The notes below the pieces were generated by a model that made no database searches, had not been told where the DNA came from, and saw only the letters and a list, made by a program, of their open reading frames with translations. From Bos javanicus (taxonomy: Eukaryota; Chordata; Mammalia; Artiodactyla; Bovidae): 64,000 nucleotides of DNA. The position numbers and the translations under genes are program-made. The stretch lies in contig NC_083878.1 in NCBI RefSeq assembly GCF_032452875.1, positions 55,186,878-55,250,877 on the forward strand, written 5' to 3'. Of this stretch, positions 44,286-56,844 are shown one piece after another; the stretch's first letter is position 1, and the number at the start of each line of letters is the position of its first letter.

Positions 44286-45805
44286 GGGCTAGCCCCGTCA
44301 CAAGTGACGGAGAACGACAAAAACACTAAATAGTGACATAATCTAAACAGTCTACCCTTGTCTTCAGTGCTGCTCTGACTTTGAGCAACTTTATCCCCAT
44401 TTTTTTTTTTTTTCGTTTATGTGTTCCTTTCTCCTAAAGGTCACTGACACACAGTGAACAATGGCTCTGTCAGTGACCTTGGAGTCCCTTGTAATGAGTC
44501 CTCCCCAACAGGCTTGGGAATCAGTTTTTTGTGATATCATCCATGAGGCAACACCTCAAAGGCAAGTTAAAAGGATGAAGGGAGGTGTCCAGACCCACTG
44601 GAGCAAAACCTGAGGGACATGACGGCCAACCTTACAAATGACACCAACTTACTGAAGACTGGTCCTGACTATGTTCATTCATGGAAAGATTGGCCTTCAG
44701 TCTTGATAGAAAAACAGCTCAACCTATTTGCAATGCAAACACATGATGCTCTGTGTACTAACCACTGAAGCAACAGATACATATCAAAAAGAATATTTTG
44801 GGAAAAAATTCTTCCCAGGCAACTTCCTTTTCTCCAAACTTTTCAAGATTTCCAGTGTCCAGGCCACACAAGAATTTAATAATTTACTAAAATATGTAGA
44901 TCTTCTTCCACAAGGGTCTTGGAATACATGCTGTAATTTTGGGATTTTGTCTTCATACATTGGTAAACTGCCAAACATTCAAGTTTTTCCTGGGTCTCTC
45001 AGACAAGTCACAAATGTCATCTTCACTCTGTTTCTTCATCAATCAACCCTGTCCACATCTGCAGTCCATTGAAGCAGAACCACTGTGGAAGAGCTGAGAG
45101 CGGGTAAGGCTGCCCCGTGCCTGTGATGAGCACCCAGGCAACATTTGTGGATAATCAGCACCAAAGGCAAAACTTGGGCTCACGTCCGTGGACAAAAAGA
45201 GCCACCAGCAAAGTCAAGCACCAGCTTCTGTCTGTTTTTCTACCACGAAGAATAATTATTAATATCTGAAAGTATGAGTCAGTGCCTGGGAATGTCATTG
45301 TAGAGGGGCATCGCACCATCAGACAAAAGCTCAAAAACTCAGGAGTCAGACCAATCTTAGAGAATGAAGATGATTGTATCCCCCTAATAATACTGCATGG
45401 GGAAAAATGTCAGATAATATATTAAAAATTCATCATTCAGCCTCTGACTTGGTCGGCATTCAGAACAGTAGTATTATTATTTTGATAAATAATGCCTAAA
45501 ATGTCCCTCATTAAAGACACAGCCCTATGATAATTCACCCATGATTGTGAAATTAAACTAACTTCTACTGACTAGGCAATAAGAAATAAAAAGGGATCCT
45601 TAAGAGGAGGCATGGGATGGATGACCCCTGTTTTCAAATATTGTGTCACCCTTAAAAAGGGGTGACATTTGACAATGGCTGTGCCCATGTCACCCTGTGA
45701 ATGAATAAGTAATCTCCTAAAACTGTTCTTAGCATCCACAATAATGGTAATACACATACACTTCTATAAGCAGAAAGTCCCCAGGGTTGATTTTTAAAAT
45801 AAAAT
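44286..45805. other. Unique sequence; 13-bp inverted repeat at 44437-44480
   Basis: Unique DNA. A T13 tract ends at 44413. aaggtcactgaca (44437-44449) and tgtcagtgacctt (44468-44480) are exact reverse complements, 18 nt apart. An open frame at 44728-45072 (114 aa) has no recognised domain and no supporting gene structure. Confidence 0.45.
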
Positions 45806-45810
45806 AAAGG

Positions 45811-45932
45811 TGAAGGGAATGGCAATCCACTCCAGTATTCTTGCCTGGAGAATTCCATGGGCAGAGAAACCTGGCAAGTTACAGTCCATGAGGTTGCAAA
45901 GAGTCGGACACGACCGAGGGACTAACACACAC
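45811..45932 (+). mobile_element. BovA SINE monomer
   Basis: 'gaagggaatggcaatccact', 'cttgcctggagaattccatg' and 'gagtcggacacgaccgaggg': sense BovA body without a tRNA head. Confidence 0.88.
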
Positions 45933-48900
45933 AAAGGTAAGGTGGAGTGGTGCTTGGAGGAGAGCAGGAGAACAAAGGTACTTCAACCCGGAGATGATTT
46001 TAAAAATGCAGTATCCAGGGGAGAGGTGTGAGGTGGGATAGAAAGGAGACATGCTTATATCGAATATTTTAATCACTCATCTGAGTGTCTGGTCATTTTG
46101 ATTACCAGTGTCAGGAAGCATCTTTGGGGAACTGCTTCACTCAGGATCACTCATCAAAACTTTCCTATTCACACAGCTCCCAAATTCAAGCTCAAGAGAG
46201 AAATTAGGGTAAAGAGAGAGATATGAGGAAAAATAATGCAGAGGAAGGGTGACTGCTGCATGTGGCTAAGCAAGGGGTGCACTGTATCATTCCAGGAGGA
46301 GCATTCTAATTAAAGTGCACATCAAAAGCACTCCTACTGAGGTGGATCTGCTTGTACATAATTACCAGCAGAGGTCCTGTAAATTGCCAGTGATACTTTG
46401 AGACACCTGTGCCAACATGGTGCCTGCCACTAATGAATGCATCTGGTCAACCAGCACCCCCGGCTTCAGGGCTGCTTTGTGACTTTGGATCTCTGTTAAA
46501 TACTCCCAGGATCCACACGTCATAGAGTATGGAGAGAAAGAGTTCTATTCTAACCATGTCCGCATCTCTTTGTCATGAAATCACAGTTCTTTGTTTGTCT
46601 GTCTAATTGGACCTAGAGTAAAATCACACACCCATCAAGAAAGAACAACAATGAGCTGTTTGGCTTTAACCTGAAGTCTAGGCATGGTCCATGAAGCATA
46701 TATCCCCACTAGCTGAAGCCACCAAAAGCTGTGGAAGGAATAGCTCAATCCTCAACTGATACTGGATGTCACAGAAAAAAGTATTCAACTTTTGAAGGAC
46801 TTAACTTGGGAATGACCAATTAAAAACCACGATACAGAAAAATTTTGTTATACAGGAAAAGATTAGTGATACACACTTTCTGAATTGAGATCAAGAATGA
46901 TTCTTAGAATCTAATCAGTATTTTTGTTTGTTGTTATAGCTATTACTTAAAACAACAGGAATCCACCATCAGATAAACACTAATAGTACATCCAAAGGAA
47001 ATTGAAATTGATTCTGTTCTAGAAGGCACTAGGATCAACAAATTTCATTTATGTAGGATCCTGTTGCTTTGACTCATGGCTGGATGGGAAACAAAGTAAC
47101 TATTTTAATAAAATCTAATTCTGCAGGGATTAAAAAAATCATCTTTCTAGATTTATGCCTCAGTTAGTGAGAGAATAAGTTTGACAGAGCCATTATATGT
47201 TATTCTATATACATAGCTATTTTCACTGAAGTTACTTCAAGATGTTTTCCTTCCATAGCAATGGAGAATTTTTTTCAAAAAAATTAAAAATAGGAAATTG
47301 CTGCTATAAAACATATATATCGCAAAAGACTCATATTCTGCATTTTTCTTAAACCACTTACCATAAAACCTTCATTTTTTTATGGCCAACTCAGTACTGA
47401 TTTCATGATTTGCAGCCAGAAACAACTGATTTCACAGCATCAGGCGGGCATAAATCTTAAGAACCTAAGTTCTGAATCCCAAAGCAGTGCTCAGAGATAC
47501 AAATGAGATTTCTCCCCATAAACTGTGACCTGTGTGCAGCTTTGATTAAAAGGAACAAAGTTGAGAAAATGACAACTGCGTCGACCTTTTCCACCACTTA
47601 GGAAAACGTTCAAAAATTTTTGTACAACCATAAGTCATGTCTAAGGTGGAACTCTGGGAGTGGACTCACTCAAATGCTGTTGCCTGGGAACTGTGACACA
47701 TTTTCCAAAGGAGAAGCGAAGCCTTCCCCCTGTCAGGTCATTCATGGAGGCCAACATTTATTGGATTGTGTGTCTCTCTTTAAGAAAGATAATGACAGGC
47801 TAGAACAGGGTCCACATGATAATGATCAGGATGGTGAAAGTTATGGGATTCTGATGCAGGGGATAGCTGGATTAGTTTAGGCTGTTCACTCTGCACGAGG
47901 ATAGATGATGGGGTAGAAGGTAAGAATGACCCTTCTATTTTAATAGCTCTCACTTAAAAAGAAGGGTTAGATTTAGTGTGGATAATCTAAATTACCACAG
48001 CCAGAAAGGTATGGAAAAGAAAAAAGAAGCTTTATGATCGAGGATGTGATCAACTCATTGATGAACATCTAACAGTTTAGCAACCAACAGGTAGATTGCT
48101 GGTAGCATCTGTAAACATGGATGTGGTGGACTGACATGGGTGAGGCCAGATGTGAGCACTCAGTGAAGAGACAGACACCATGAGTATGCAATTATCATCC
48201 CAGATTCTCAGACTAAAGTGGAGAGAGTCTTGCCCCATAGGAAATATTCTCCATTTTACATCATTGAAAAGAAAAAGGGTGGGTGCAAATGCAGACCATG
48301 TGATGGGTCTAAATTGAGGAATGATGAGATGGTGGTTGGGGTTCTCTGTGGCAGCAAAAAGTAGATACTCTTCTGCATTCCTCATGATGTAGGCAGAGCT
48401 CCAGGGATACAAGAGCACAAGAGAAGACAAGTTTTATAGCAAGGGGATTAGGGACGTGAGAAGGTGATGCCAGTGCTCTGGCTTGAAGGGTAGGGTAACC
48501 GAGGGCCATCTCAGAGCACTGGCGGCCTACAGTAGACTAGAGACCAATAGTATACTAATAAATTTCATTTCACTTAGTTCCTCTGCATTGACTCTCTCAT
48601 CTAGTAACGCCAATGCCCAGCTGTAAAATCTATGACATCCATGTGTCTGAAAAATCACAACACTGGGAAAGCTGGAAAGATGTCTCTTTCTAAGACCACA
48701 TCTAAGTGGACAGTCATGGGTATTGACCCAAAGCCCTAAACCCTTGCAGTGGGGTCAAATTCTACAAACTCGATGTGGGCTCAGCTTATTCTGTGAAAAG
48801 CAGAACTGCTTTCAGGACATATCCCCAATACTGGTCACTTTCTGTTTCCAATGGACAGCCTGAATAGTTGCTAGTTTACTCTGAGGATTCTGGAACAGGG

Positions 48901-49064
48901 CTGCTCAAGGAATCTGTGAATGAGAAAAGTGCAAATGTAAAAAATCGGTGGCAAGTTATCTTGCCAATTGTTGTCCTTCCTTCCCTTTTCTCTCTCGACT
49001 TTCTGATCTTTTATTCTATCCCATGTCTTGACTAACTGTCCCACCCCACAAACAGACTGACCAA
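45933..49064. other. 3.1 kb of unique sequence; CNE-like block at 46255-46500
   Basis: The longest repeat-poor stretch in the window. 46255-46500 has the look of a conserved enhancer: 'cattctaattaaagtgcac', 'gtacataattaccagcag' and the E-box-containing 'gagacacctgtgcc'. The rest (including minus-strand open frames at 48.1-48.5 kb) shows no domain or repeat that I recognise. Confidence 0.35.
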
Positions 49065-49262
49065 AATCCAGAAATAAGGAGGTACTAACTAATAGGTATA
49101 AAATAAATAAGTTATAAGGATGTAATGTACAGCACAGGGAATACAGTCGATATTTTATAATAACTTTGTACAGAGTGTATTTATTAAAATATCAAATTAC
49201 TGTGTCATACATTTAAACCAATATAATATTGTAAGTAAGCTATATGTCAATTAAAAAAAAAG
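49065..49262 (+). mobile_element. L1 3' UTR (sense)
   Basis: 'ggtataaaataaataagtta', 'gtacagcacagggaataca' and 'gatattttataataacttt' with an A-rich end are the L1 3' UTR in order. A second A-tract at 49271-49283 follows. Confidence 0.75.
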
Positions 49263-49586
49263 ACCATTCAAAAAAAAAAAAAACCTTCCAGTTACATATT
49301 GAGAAGCACTAACTTCAAGCCTACTTGTCTGATCTTTCCAGTGCTTTGAAGAGACAACAGAATTTACAAACTCCATGGACAGATAAAAAGATGGCCAATT
49401 TGGGCATTTGAAACCTGGGATTTGGATAAAGACAGATTAGGAACAGCCACATGAGTATGATAAACAACCGGGTTTTTCTGAGTCCAAGCCAGGCAAATTT
49501 TACCCCCAAAGTGTCAGTAAGAATCAGTCCAAATGAAATCACCAAGAAACAAAATCTCATTCTCTCACATTTCACTATCTCTAAGG

Positions 49587-49805
49587 GGGCTTCCCTAATG
49601 GTTCAGGTGGTAAAGAGTCTACTCGCAATGCAGGAGACCCTAGTTTGACACCTGGGTCAGGAAGATCCACTGGAGAAGGGAATGTCAACCAGCTCCAATA
49701 TTCTGGCCTGGAGAATTCCATGAACATAGGGGCCTGGGGGTCCATGGGGCTGCAAAGAGTCAGACACAACTGAGCGACTAACTGACTCACCAACCAACAA
49801 CAAGA
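49587..49805 (+). mobile_element. Bov-tA SINE
   Basis: 'gggcttccctaatggttcag' head, BovA body with small deletions, 'gactaactgactcac' end and (aac)n-like tail. Confidence 0.9.
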
Positions 49806-50019
49806 AGCACTGATGCTATACACACACATATTCAGAGAAGGTCATTTGATGAGATTTGAGACGATGGCCCTAGAGATCCAGGCATAAAGTCATCCCTGCC
49901 CAATAGGGAACGTCGTATGATAAAGGGATGGCATACACTGTCCCTTGAGCTTTTCTTGCACACCTTTAACAAAGCCAGCTTCTTAGGATTTATGCTACAG
50001 CCTAGTAATTCACTTGTGA

Positions 50020-50200
50020 CAACAGAGTCAAGCAGTAGAAAGAACTCAGGACTGGATTTTGGAAGACCTGAGCTCTAGTTTTGTCTCTGCCACTGACTAG
50101 CTAAGCTATTTCAGGGGAATCATGAAATAACATATGCTATTTCCTGCTCTCCAGAGGGGTTTATGTTGCTTCATCCTAATTTTTAAGATCTGAGTCTTTA
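50020..50200 (+). mobile_element. MIR SINE
   Basis: 'ggattttggaagacctgagc', 'ctctagttttgtctctgcca' and 'ctgactagctaagctatttc' match the MIR 5' half (gagtcagacctgggttcgaat ... gctctgccactta ... tagctgtgtgacc). Confidence 0.65.
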
Positions 50201-50427
50201 GGAGTAAATTCTGAGTCACAACCTCATTTTGTCATTTAGAAATAAAATTTGCAAATATGATAACATGGACAACAAATTTAATATCTAAATAATAAACAAG
50301 GAAATTATCTTTGGAATAGGGCAGTGTAAGTGACTGATGAATAGTAAAGATAAATTTGAAATCAGAAAGATTTCTATGAGTTTGATTTATTGTCAAGGTG
50401 AGATTTGCTTTGCATGTGAATAGAACT

Positions 50428-50647
50428 AGGTGGCGCTAGTGTTAAAGAACCTGCCTGCCAATGCAAGAGACATAAGAGATGCTGGTTCAATCCCTAAGTC
50501 AGGAAGGTCCCCTGGAGGAGGACATGGAAACCCACTCCAGTATTCTCACCTATAGAATCCCATAGACAGAGGAGCCTGGAGGGCTACAATCCATAGGGTC
50601 ACAAAGACTCAGGCATGGATGAAGCAACTTAGCACACATACATGCCA
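50428..50647 (+). mobile_element. Bov-tA SINE with perfect 11-bp TSD
   Basis: 'aggtggcgctagtgttaaag' head, BovA body, 'gcacacatacatgcca' end. The TSD tgaatagaact lies at 50417-50427 and 50648-50658. Confidence 0.95.
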
Positions 50648-50658
50648 TGAATAGAACT

Positions 50659-52334
50659 GGGGACACTGGAAGGCAGAGGTGAAATTAACTGAAAAATACA
50701 AAGGCTAGATCAAGGTGGTTAGATGATCAGGGGTACCTGTGGCTGATTTTCTAGCTTGGCTTTTGTCATCCATGCTTTTCTCCTGCTTCCTATCTCATTA
50801 TATTGTTGTCCAAGTGACAAATGTCCTTAATGTTTTGATTCAGGCAATGTAAATTGCCACTGGTTTTCTCTCCATGATCATGGTGTGTCAGAGGCACACT
50901 GGGTAGAAATGGTGGGGAGGGAAAAACCTTCCAGGAATCTGAGGACTAAGCCTTCCCCCAAAGCATTGGTTTTATTATAAGGCAATTTGGGAAAAAAGTA
51001 AACTTCCTTCCATATAAAGCCATACAACTAGGGATGATTAAACCTGTATGATTAAGTTCCAGAAATTAAAAACCTATGAAAAGCAGTCTAGCAAAATGAT
51101 TTTTCCTGCACATATTTTGATCATCAATCTGAATGCTCTTTAGCTGACTGATACCACTTCACCTTGTTGATAAGATGTCTACAACAAGGAGAATCAAACT
51201 CAGGTATCACAGTGGCTGATCCATTTCTCCCTTGTTTCATGAAATTTTTGACAATTCAAGGGAAGAGGTACAGATGCAAGAAAGGACCTGGATGCCAGGA
51301 AATTAGCTTAGCAGGAATGAGCAGCTTACAAAGAAGAGATTTACACTTAACCTGAATTTTTCTAACAGTCAATGGATTGGCAGTCATCTTTCACTCAATC
51401 ATTCCTGAGATATAGTGAACTCATGAGGCTGAGCAGAATTGAAAGCCCCCATCTGGGAGAAGCATTGTGAGAAATTCCTGTCCAACCTGTGAGCTGACCT
51501 GAGATCACCATACTAACTCCAATGGCAAGAGAAAGCAGATTGGAGCCTTGGAGCAAATAGCCAAAAATCTGCAGCTCCTCCTATAATAATGGAGAAGTGT
51601 ACATGGCAAACCAAATGCTTGGATGCACTATCTAAACCCAAGCCATCCCTAAAGGTGATGAGGCTCTAAAAATGAATAGTCAGTAAGGAAGAAGAGCCAT
51701 AGATGGGGAGAGAAGACATAATCATTCATAATTATAGGCACTATTTTAATTTTTATTCATAATCATAAAATAATAGAGCATCTCACAATTCATGTCCCTT
51801 AGATTTGATGAAACACAGTATAATTATATTTTTAAAGTCATTAAGAGTCTATGGGAGCTCCAGATTTTTCCCTATAGGGTTTAGAGCTACCAGATAAGTT
51901 GGGGGGATGAAAGCAATAGGAGAGGGTGTTTGAGTAATTTGTCCTGAAACAATGCTCACATAGTAAGCTCACAATTTTAACTTAGATTTTCACTTGGGGA
52001 TCTTTGTGGGAAAACTGATATAGATCAGGGGACTTGTCTTGAAGTTACATCTACATGGCAAAGCCACCAGTGTTACTTTAACTGTGTTTGTTCGGGAGAT
52101 TTGAGGCAACAGGGGGCCTTTTTCTCCCTAAAAACTCCTGAGAAAGGGTTGGGGGAGAGGTAAAGGGGGAAGGCTTGGATCTAGAAATGCTGTCATGCCG
52201 AGTCTGAAAATCCTTCATCAAGAGACTCAACCTCAGTTAAGATGATCAAAATATTAAGTTGTATTAAAAAGGGTGGGTATTTATTTTTATTTTATTTTAC
52301 TTTTAATAAAAGGAATAAAAGTTTTTTTTTTTAA
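50659..52334. other. Unique sequence, nothing recognised
   Basis: No repeat or exon was recognised in 1.7 kb; 52255-52331 is A/T-rich low complexity. Confidence 0.4.
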
Positions 52335-52440
52335 ATGCTTCAGAATCCAGTTCAAACTCCCTAGCCAGACATTAAAAGCCTTCTAGGATGTACATCTGCC
52401 CATCTCCCCTCCCCAGTGATCAACCTTTCTTTGACTTCTT
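52335..52440 (+). mobile_element. Possible L2 LINE fragment
   Basis: 'aatccagttcaaactcccta', 'gacattaaaagccttctagg' and 'catctgcccatctcccctc' resemble the L2 'aaatccaaactccttagc ... caaggcccttc ... ctggcccc' stretch. Weak. Confidence 0.35.
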
Positions 52441-52501
52441 TCCTTTCCTAATGTTAGTCTCTTTAACAAGGTTAATTTCTTCATATTTACATATATTTAA
52501 G

Positions 52502-52660
52502 GGGAAGAGAGTGGATAAGATGGTTGGATGGCATCACCAACTCAATGGACATGAGTTTGAGTAAACTCCAGGAGTTGGTAATGGACAGGGAGGCCTGGCG
52601 TGCTGCAGTCCATGGGGTCGCAAAGAGTCGGACACAACTGAGCGACTGAACTGAACTGAA
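52502..52660 (+). mobile_element. BovB LINE 3' end
   Basis: About 160 bp of sense BovB 3' terminus ('gatggttggatggcatcacc' to 'gagcgactgaactgaactga'). Low divergence. Confidence 0.92.
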
Positions 52661-52820
52661 TTCATGTCCATCTTTTACAGTCCAATTTGCCTGTCAGCTT
52701 CTTAATGACAAACCTTTGATTTTTCAAGATGGCCATAGTCTCTGCCATCTTGGAAAATCAGTAGAGAAAATACATACCTCTCCAACTCTCTTATAGCATT
52801 TACCTATATTGTGTTCCCTT

Positions 52821-52942
52821 AGAGAAGGGACTGACTACCCACTCCAGTATTCTTTCCTGGAGAATTCCATAAAAACAGAGGAGCCTGACCGACTACAGTC
52901 AATGCGGTCTCAAAGAGTCAGACACGACTGAGCAACTAACAT
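52821..52942 (+). mobile_element. BovA SINE monomer
   Basis: 'agagaagggactgactaccc', 'tttcctggagaattccat' and 'gtcagacacgactgagcaac': sense BovA without a head. It is followed by a T tract at 52978-52997, then unique sequence to 53628. Confidence 0.88.
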
Positions 52943-53628
52943 TTTCACTATCTTATGTTGCAATTAAGTACGTTTCTCTTTTTTTTTTTTTTTTTTTCTG
53001 CTAGGCTGTAATAACCTTAGACAAAATTTTTTTCCTCCCCAACTTCTTGTAGGCATCTCAACTTAGATCAAAGATGGTGGAATTCAGTTGTGTTGGGCAT
53101 TTCTAATAGCATGATGGAGGAGGGTATGAGAGCAGTCTCTCTGCAAAATGAACTGGAGAGAGATTCCTCAGAGGGAACCCATTCTGAGGTAAAAAGAACT
53201 TCAGACAGCCCACCTGATCACAGTAAGAAAGCCTCTGTCCTTGAAAGAGAAGAGCAGTTCTATACTTAGTTTTCAGAACTTGTGAACTTGATTCACAGTT
53301 ATATGGACCTGGTGGGCTTAAAACAAACAAGCAAAACAGAAAGAGATATGACTGATAACAAACCCTTAAGGTACTGATATTGAGATACTGTCATATGGAA
53401 ATTGTGTAACCTTAGAAGACTATGGAAGCATTCTCTGTACTTTCTACTTCTGATGAGAGATATGTACATGGTACATGGCAGACACCACCACCCAGGAGTA
53501 AGGGCCCCAGAGATGCAGCAAACACACAATAGAATCCACTAGAGGGTGTGACGGCAGTGCCCAGAAACATGGGTGACATCCCAAGGATGGAAAAAACCGT
53601 GGCCAACTGAGAGCTCTCCCTCTCTCTC

Positions 53629-54236
53629 TACGTGTGTGTGTGTGTATGTGTGTGTATTCTCTATCCCCAGCTTCTTAGAATCATTAAACATTTTTGACAC
53701 ATTCAAGAGGTCTACTGTATTAATATATATGATGCAATATATAAAAATATTTATATATATAACACATATACTGGGCTTCCCTGGTAGCTCAGCTGGTAAA
53801 GAGTCTGCCTGCAATTCAGAAGACCCCAGGTCAATCCTTGGGTTGGGAAGATCCCCTGCAGAAGGGAATGGCAACCCACTCATATATTCTTCCCTAGAGA
53901 ATTCTATGGACAGAGAAGCCTAGTGGGCTACAGTCCATGAGGTTGCAAAAAGTCAGTCACAACTGAGCAACTTTCACTTTCAACATATATATTATCATAA
54001 TAAATTATACTAGATTGTATTAACATATATAAACGTACTATAGGTCTATGGTATTAATATATATTATGTAATATACATATATTAATATGTATATTGACAC
54101 ATATATTATGCAATATATATTAATAGAGTAGACCTCTGTACTGTATTAAAATTTATTTATATATTATATATAATAAATAACCTCTTGGATGCGTCAAAAA
54201 TGTTTGATGATTCCAGGTGGCTGGGGATGCAGAAGC
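53629..54236. repeat. (GT)n and AT-rich region with inverted and direct duplications
   Basis: A (GT)n tract at 53631-53656 is followed by unique sequence 53661-53740 that reappears inverted at 54106-54229 (with about 40 bp of AT inserted) and once directly at 54042-54080. A Bov-tA interrupts the interval. See findings. Confidence 0.75.
53773..53978 (+). mobile_element. Bov-tA SINE
   Basis: 'gggcttccctggtagctcag' head, B-box region 'ggtcaatccttgggttgg', BovA body, end 'gagcaactttcactttca'. Aged TSD-like flanks aacacatata and aacatatata. Confidence 0.92.
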
Positions 54237-55197
54237 ACTGTGAATTTTCTTTCCAGGTGTCAGGCATAGACTTATGCCTTAGAGTCTTGATGCCAGAAGA
54301 AGAGAAAAAGTAATTTATTAAAACAGTCAACTTTTAAAAACAGTTTTACAGGAAGGGATGTAGAATGCACTCTCAGCATTACCTCAGTTGAAATAAAGGT
54401 AAGGTATTAAAGTGAGGAAATTTTGGAAGATATTTTCCTGCTCATTTGTGGGTTGGTGGGTTTTTGTTTTGTTTTCTTTCAGCTTAATGGACTGTAAGTC
54501 AAGGAATAAACATACATCTGTTATATCATAAAAATATAAACAGAAGACATAAGATGCGGAGTAATTAAAAGTAAAATTGAATAGAGAAACTTATGCAGTT
54601 ACATTAAATGGAGAGAAAATAGAGGTGTTTAATGAAAAGAGTGCTGATTAAGAAACTAAAGGGCTAGAAATAAAAACTAGGATTACAGATACTTAAAAGA
54701 GTGAGATTTAGTCATAAACTTCATATTTATTATGTAGAGAACTTTCTGTTAACCAAACCTCTTTCTAAATCTAGGCATTAAGCATACAGAACAAGTGAAA
54801 ATGAACAAAGTGCAGATATTGACTCTTCAGCACAATAGGTATCACCAGGTATGTGAGTGGGTGGGTGGCTTGGTGAATATTTTTGACTCAGACCAGTATC
54901 TCACATTAGTTGGTGCACGCTTAAAACAAAAGTAACATAAAATAAAAATTCTGGTTCTTGTCTAGTTAACTTACAGGAATTCAATGAGGTTGAATCAAAT
55001 GAGAAAATGTAAATAAAAATTCCTTAAAAATTACTAGATATCTTATATGTATATTTTATATTAAGACATTATTGATATCTAACAGTGCTTTAAATTCAGT
55101 AGGTTCTCAATAATTTGGCTGCATTAAATAGAGCTAGATCCTTTCTCACTATGCAGAATCCTAGGAATACAGTGAGATATTGAACAAAGTATCTGAA
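54237..55197. other. Unique, A-rich sequence
   Basis: No repeat or exon was recognised. Confidence 0.4.
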
Positions 55198-55474
55198 TAT
55201 TCATTGGAAGGACTGATGCTAAAGCTTAAGCTACAATTACTTGGTTACCTGATTCAAAGAGCTGATTCACTGGAAAATCCCTTGATGCTGGGCAAGATTG
55301 AAGACAGGAAGAGAAGGGCATGACAGAGGATGAGATGGTTGGATGGCATCACTGACTCAGTGGACATGATTTTGAGCAAACTCCAGAGATAGTGAAGGAC
55401 AGGGAAGCCTGGCATGCTATAGTCCATGGGTTCGCAAAGAGTTGGACACGACTTAGCGACTGAACACACACACT
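55198..55474 (+). mobile_element. BovB LINE 3' end
   Basis: About 277 bp of sense BovB 3' end from 'tcattggaaggactgatgct' through 'gatggttggatggcatcac' to 'cacgacttagcgactgaaca'. Confidence 0.92.
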
Positions 55475-55922
55475 GGAATAAAAAATGGCATTACAAAGGC
55501 TATATTAAAATTACACTGCAGCAGAAGACAAGGTCTCAGGTTGCTCTAAGTTAAATATGGTTGTGGTGTGTTTTTTTTTTTTTTTGTAGCTCCAGAAAGT
55601 GGATTTCACCATCTTCACTATTGAATAGAACCACAGCCAGATAACCTAAATGCAGTATACACAGGTGATTATATTTCTGGTTGTGGATCCTTAGCATATG
55701 ATTCTACATAATATTCAATTGAGGTTTTAATGTGTGTAATCATCCATTACTAAATGATAAAATTAAATAGTTTTACTACATATTATCCTACACCTTGGAG
55801 GATTGCAAGCATTAACTAAATTGTAGTATTAATCCAATGACACTAAGTACTCTTAAATATATTTTCACCTTGTCAAATGGCAAGAAAGTTGAGTGCATAA
55901 GGATACCAAATAAATACTAATA
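55475..55922. other. Unique sequence with T tract
   Basis: A T17 tract at 55570-55586; otherwise nothing recognised. Confidence 0.4.
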
Positions 55923-55924
55923 GC

Positions 55925-56160
55925 TGTATTTATTGAGTCCTTACTATGTGTCAGGTTCTGGGCTAAAGGCTTTCATGCATTCTGTCCTTTAAATTTCACA
56001 ACAACTCTGTGAGTAAATACTGTAAGTATTCTCATTTTACAGTCCAGGGAACTGAATCTAATGGAGAGTAAGAAATATGCTCAAGGTCACAGAACTAATC
56101 TTATCAGAGTTCAGTTCCAAGTGCTTCTGATGCCAGAGCTCTTGCCCTCAACTACTCTGT
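55925..56160 (-). mobile_element. MIR SINE (antisense), well preserved
   Basis: 'tgtatttattgagtccttac', 'tatgtgtcaggttctgggct', 'ctcattttacagtccaggga' and 'ctcaaggtcacagaact' are the complete antisense MIR order over about 235 bp. Confidence 0.85.
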
Positions 56161-56844
56161 TATAGGGTTTTTCTACTCACCTTTTAACACCTTGGATCAT
56201 TAAGGGAAACCCTTTCAAATGTAAATTGTCTGATCTTTGCATTAACCCCTAAACTGCTGTCAATTAGAATGTCCAAGCCCTGTAAGACCATTTCCCTTGT
56301 ATGGAGTGCCCTCCCCCTCTTCCCATAAGATGGGGTACAGATAGAAACCCACAGTCTTTTCCTTTTCTTCTTTCCTTTTGAATCCCAAAACAGTTCATCC
56401 CCTGACAGTAGAGCCTGATTCTTGGGTATGGAGAGAGGAAATTTCCCATAGTTCATGAGGGAAGCTATTGGGAAGAACTCAGTGCCTCCACCTCCCTACC
56501 CTTACAACTCCATCCCAAAATTAAATGGAAGAACCTCTAGCTGATTGGCATTATGTGTAAATATCCATATTTAGAAATACTAACTTCTGAATTTATGCAC
56601 TGAAGAGCAAATGCAAACACTTTGAGAGGATAAGATGCCTGTGTCATTAACCTCTTATGTGGCCTCATTAATGAAAGTGATCCTTTGCAGTAGTTTTGTG
56701 AGAAGCAGGGTGGCCGATGCAGAGGTTTCCAAGCTGTGTTCTAGGCAGCAAGCAATGTGCTCTTCAGAGGGAACTCAGGTGTTCAAGACATCAAGCCAGC
56801 CAGCTCACACCACTTTCCCCATTGCAACCATGCAGCTCTCCTTC
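56161..56844. other. Unique sequence, nothing recognised
   Basis: No repeat was recognised. The minus-strand open frames at 56.2-56.5 kb overlap each other and lack a recognised domain. Confidence 0.4.

Noticed and set aside
44728..45072. 114-aa plus-strand open frame in unique DNA
   Set aside because: Low-complexity-free but without a known motif, a good Kozak context or a poly-A context. Conservation data would be needed to reopen it.
48077..48430. 117-aa minus-strand open frame
   Set aside because: No domain recognised, and another frame overlaps it; possibly chance or an old unrecognised repeat.
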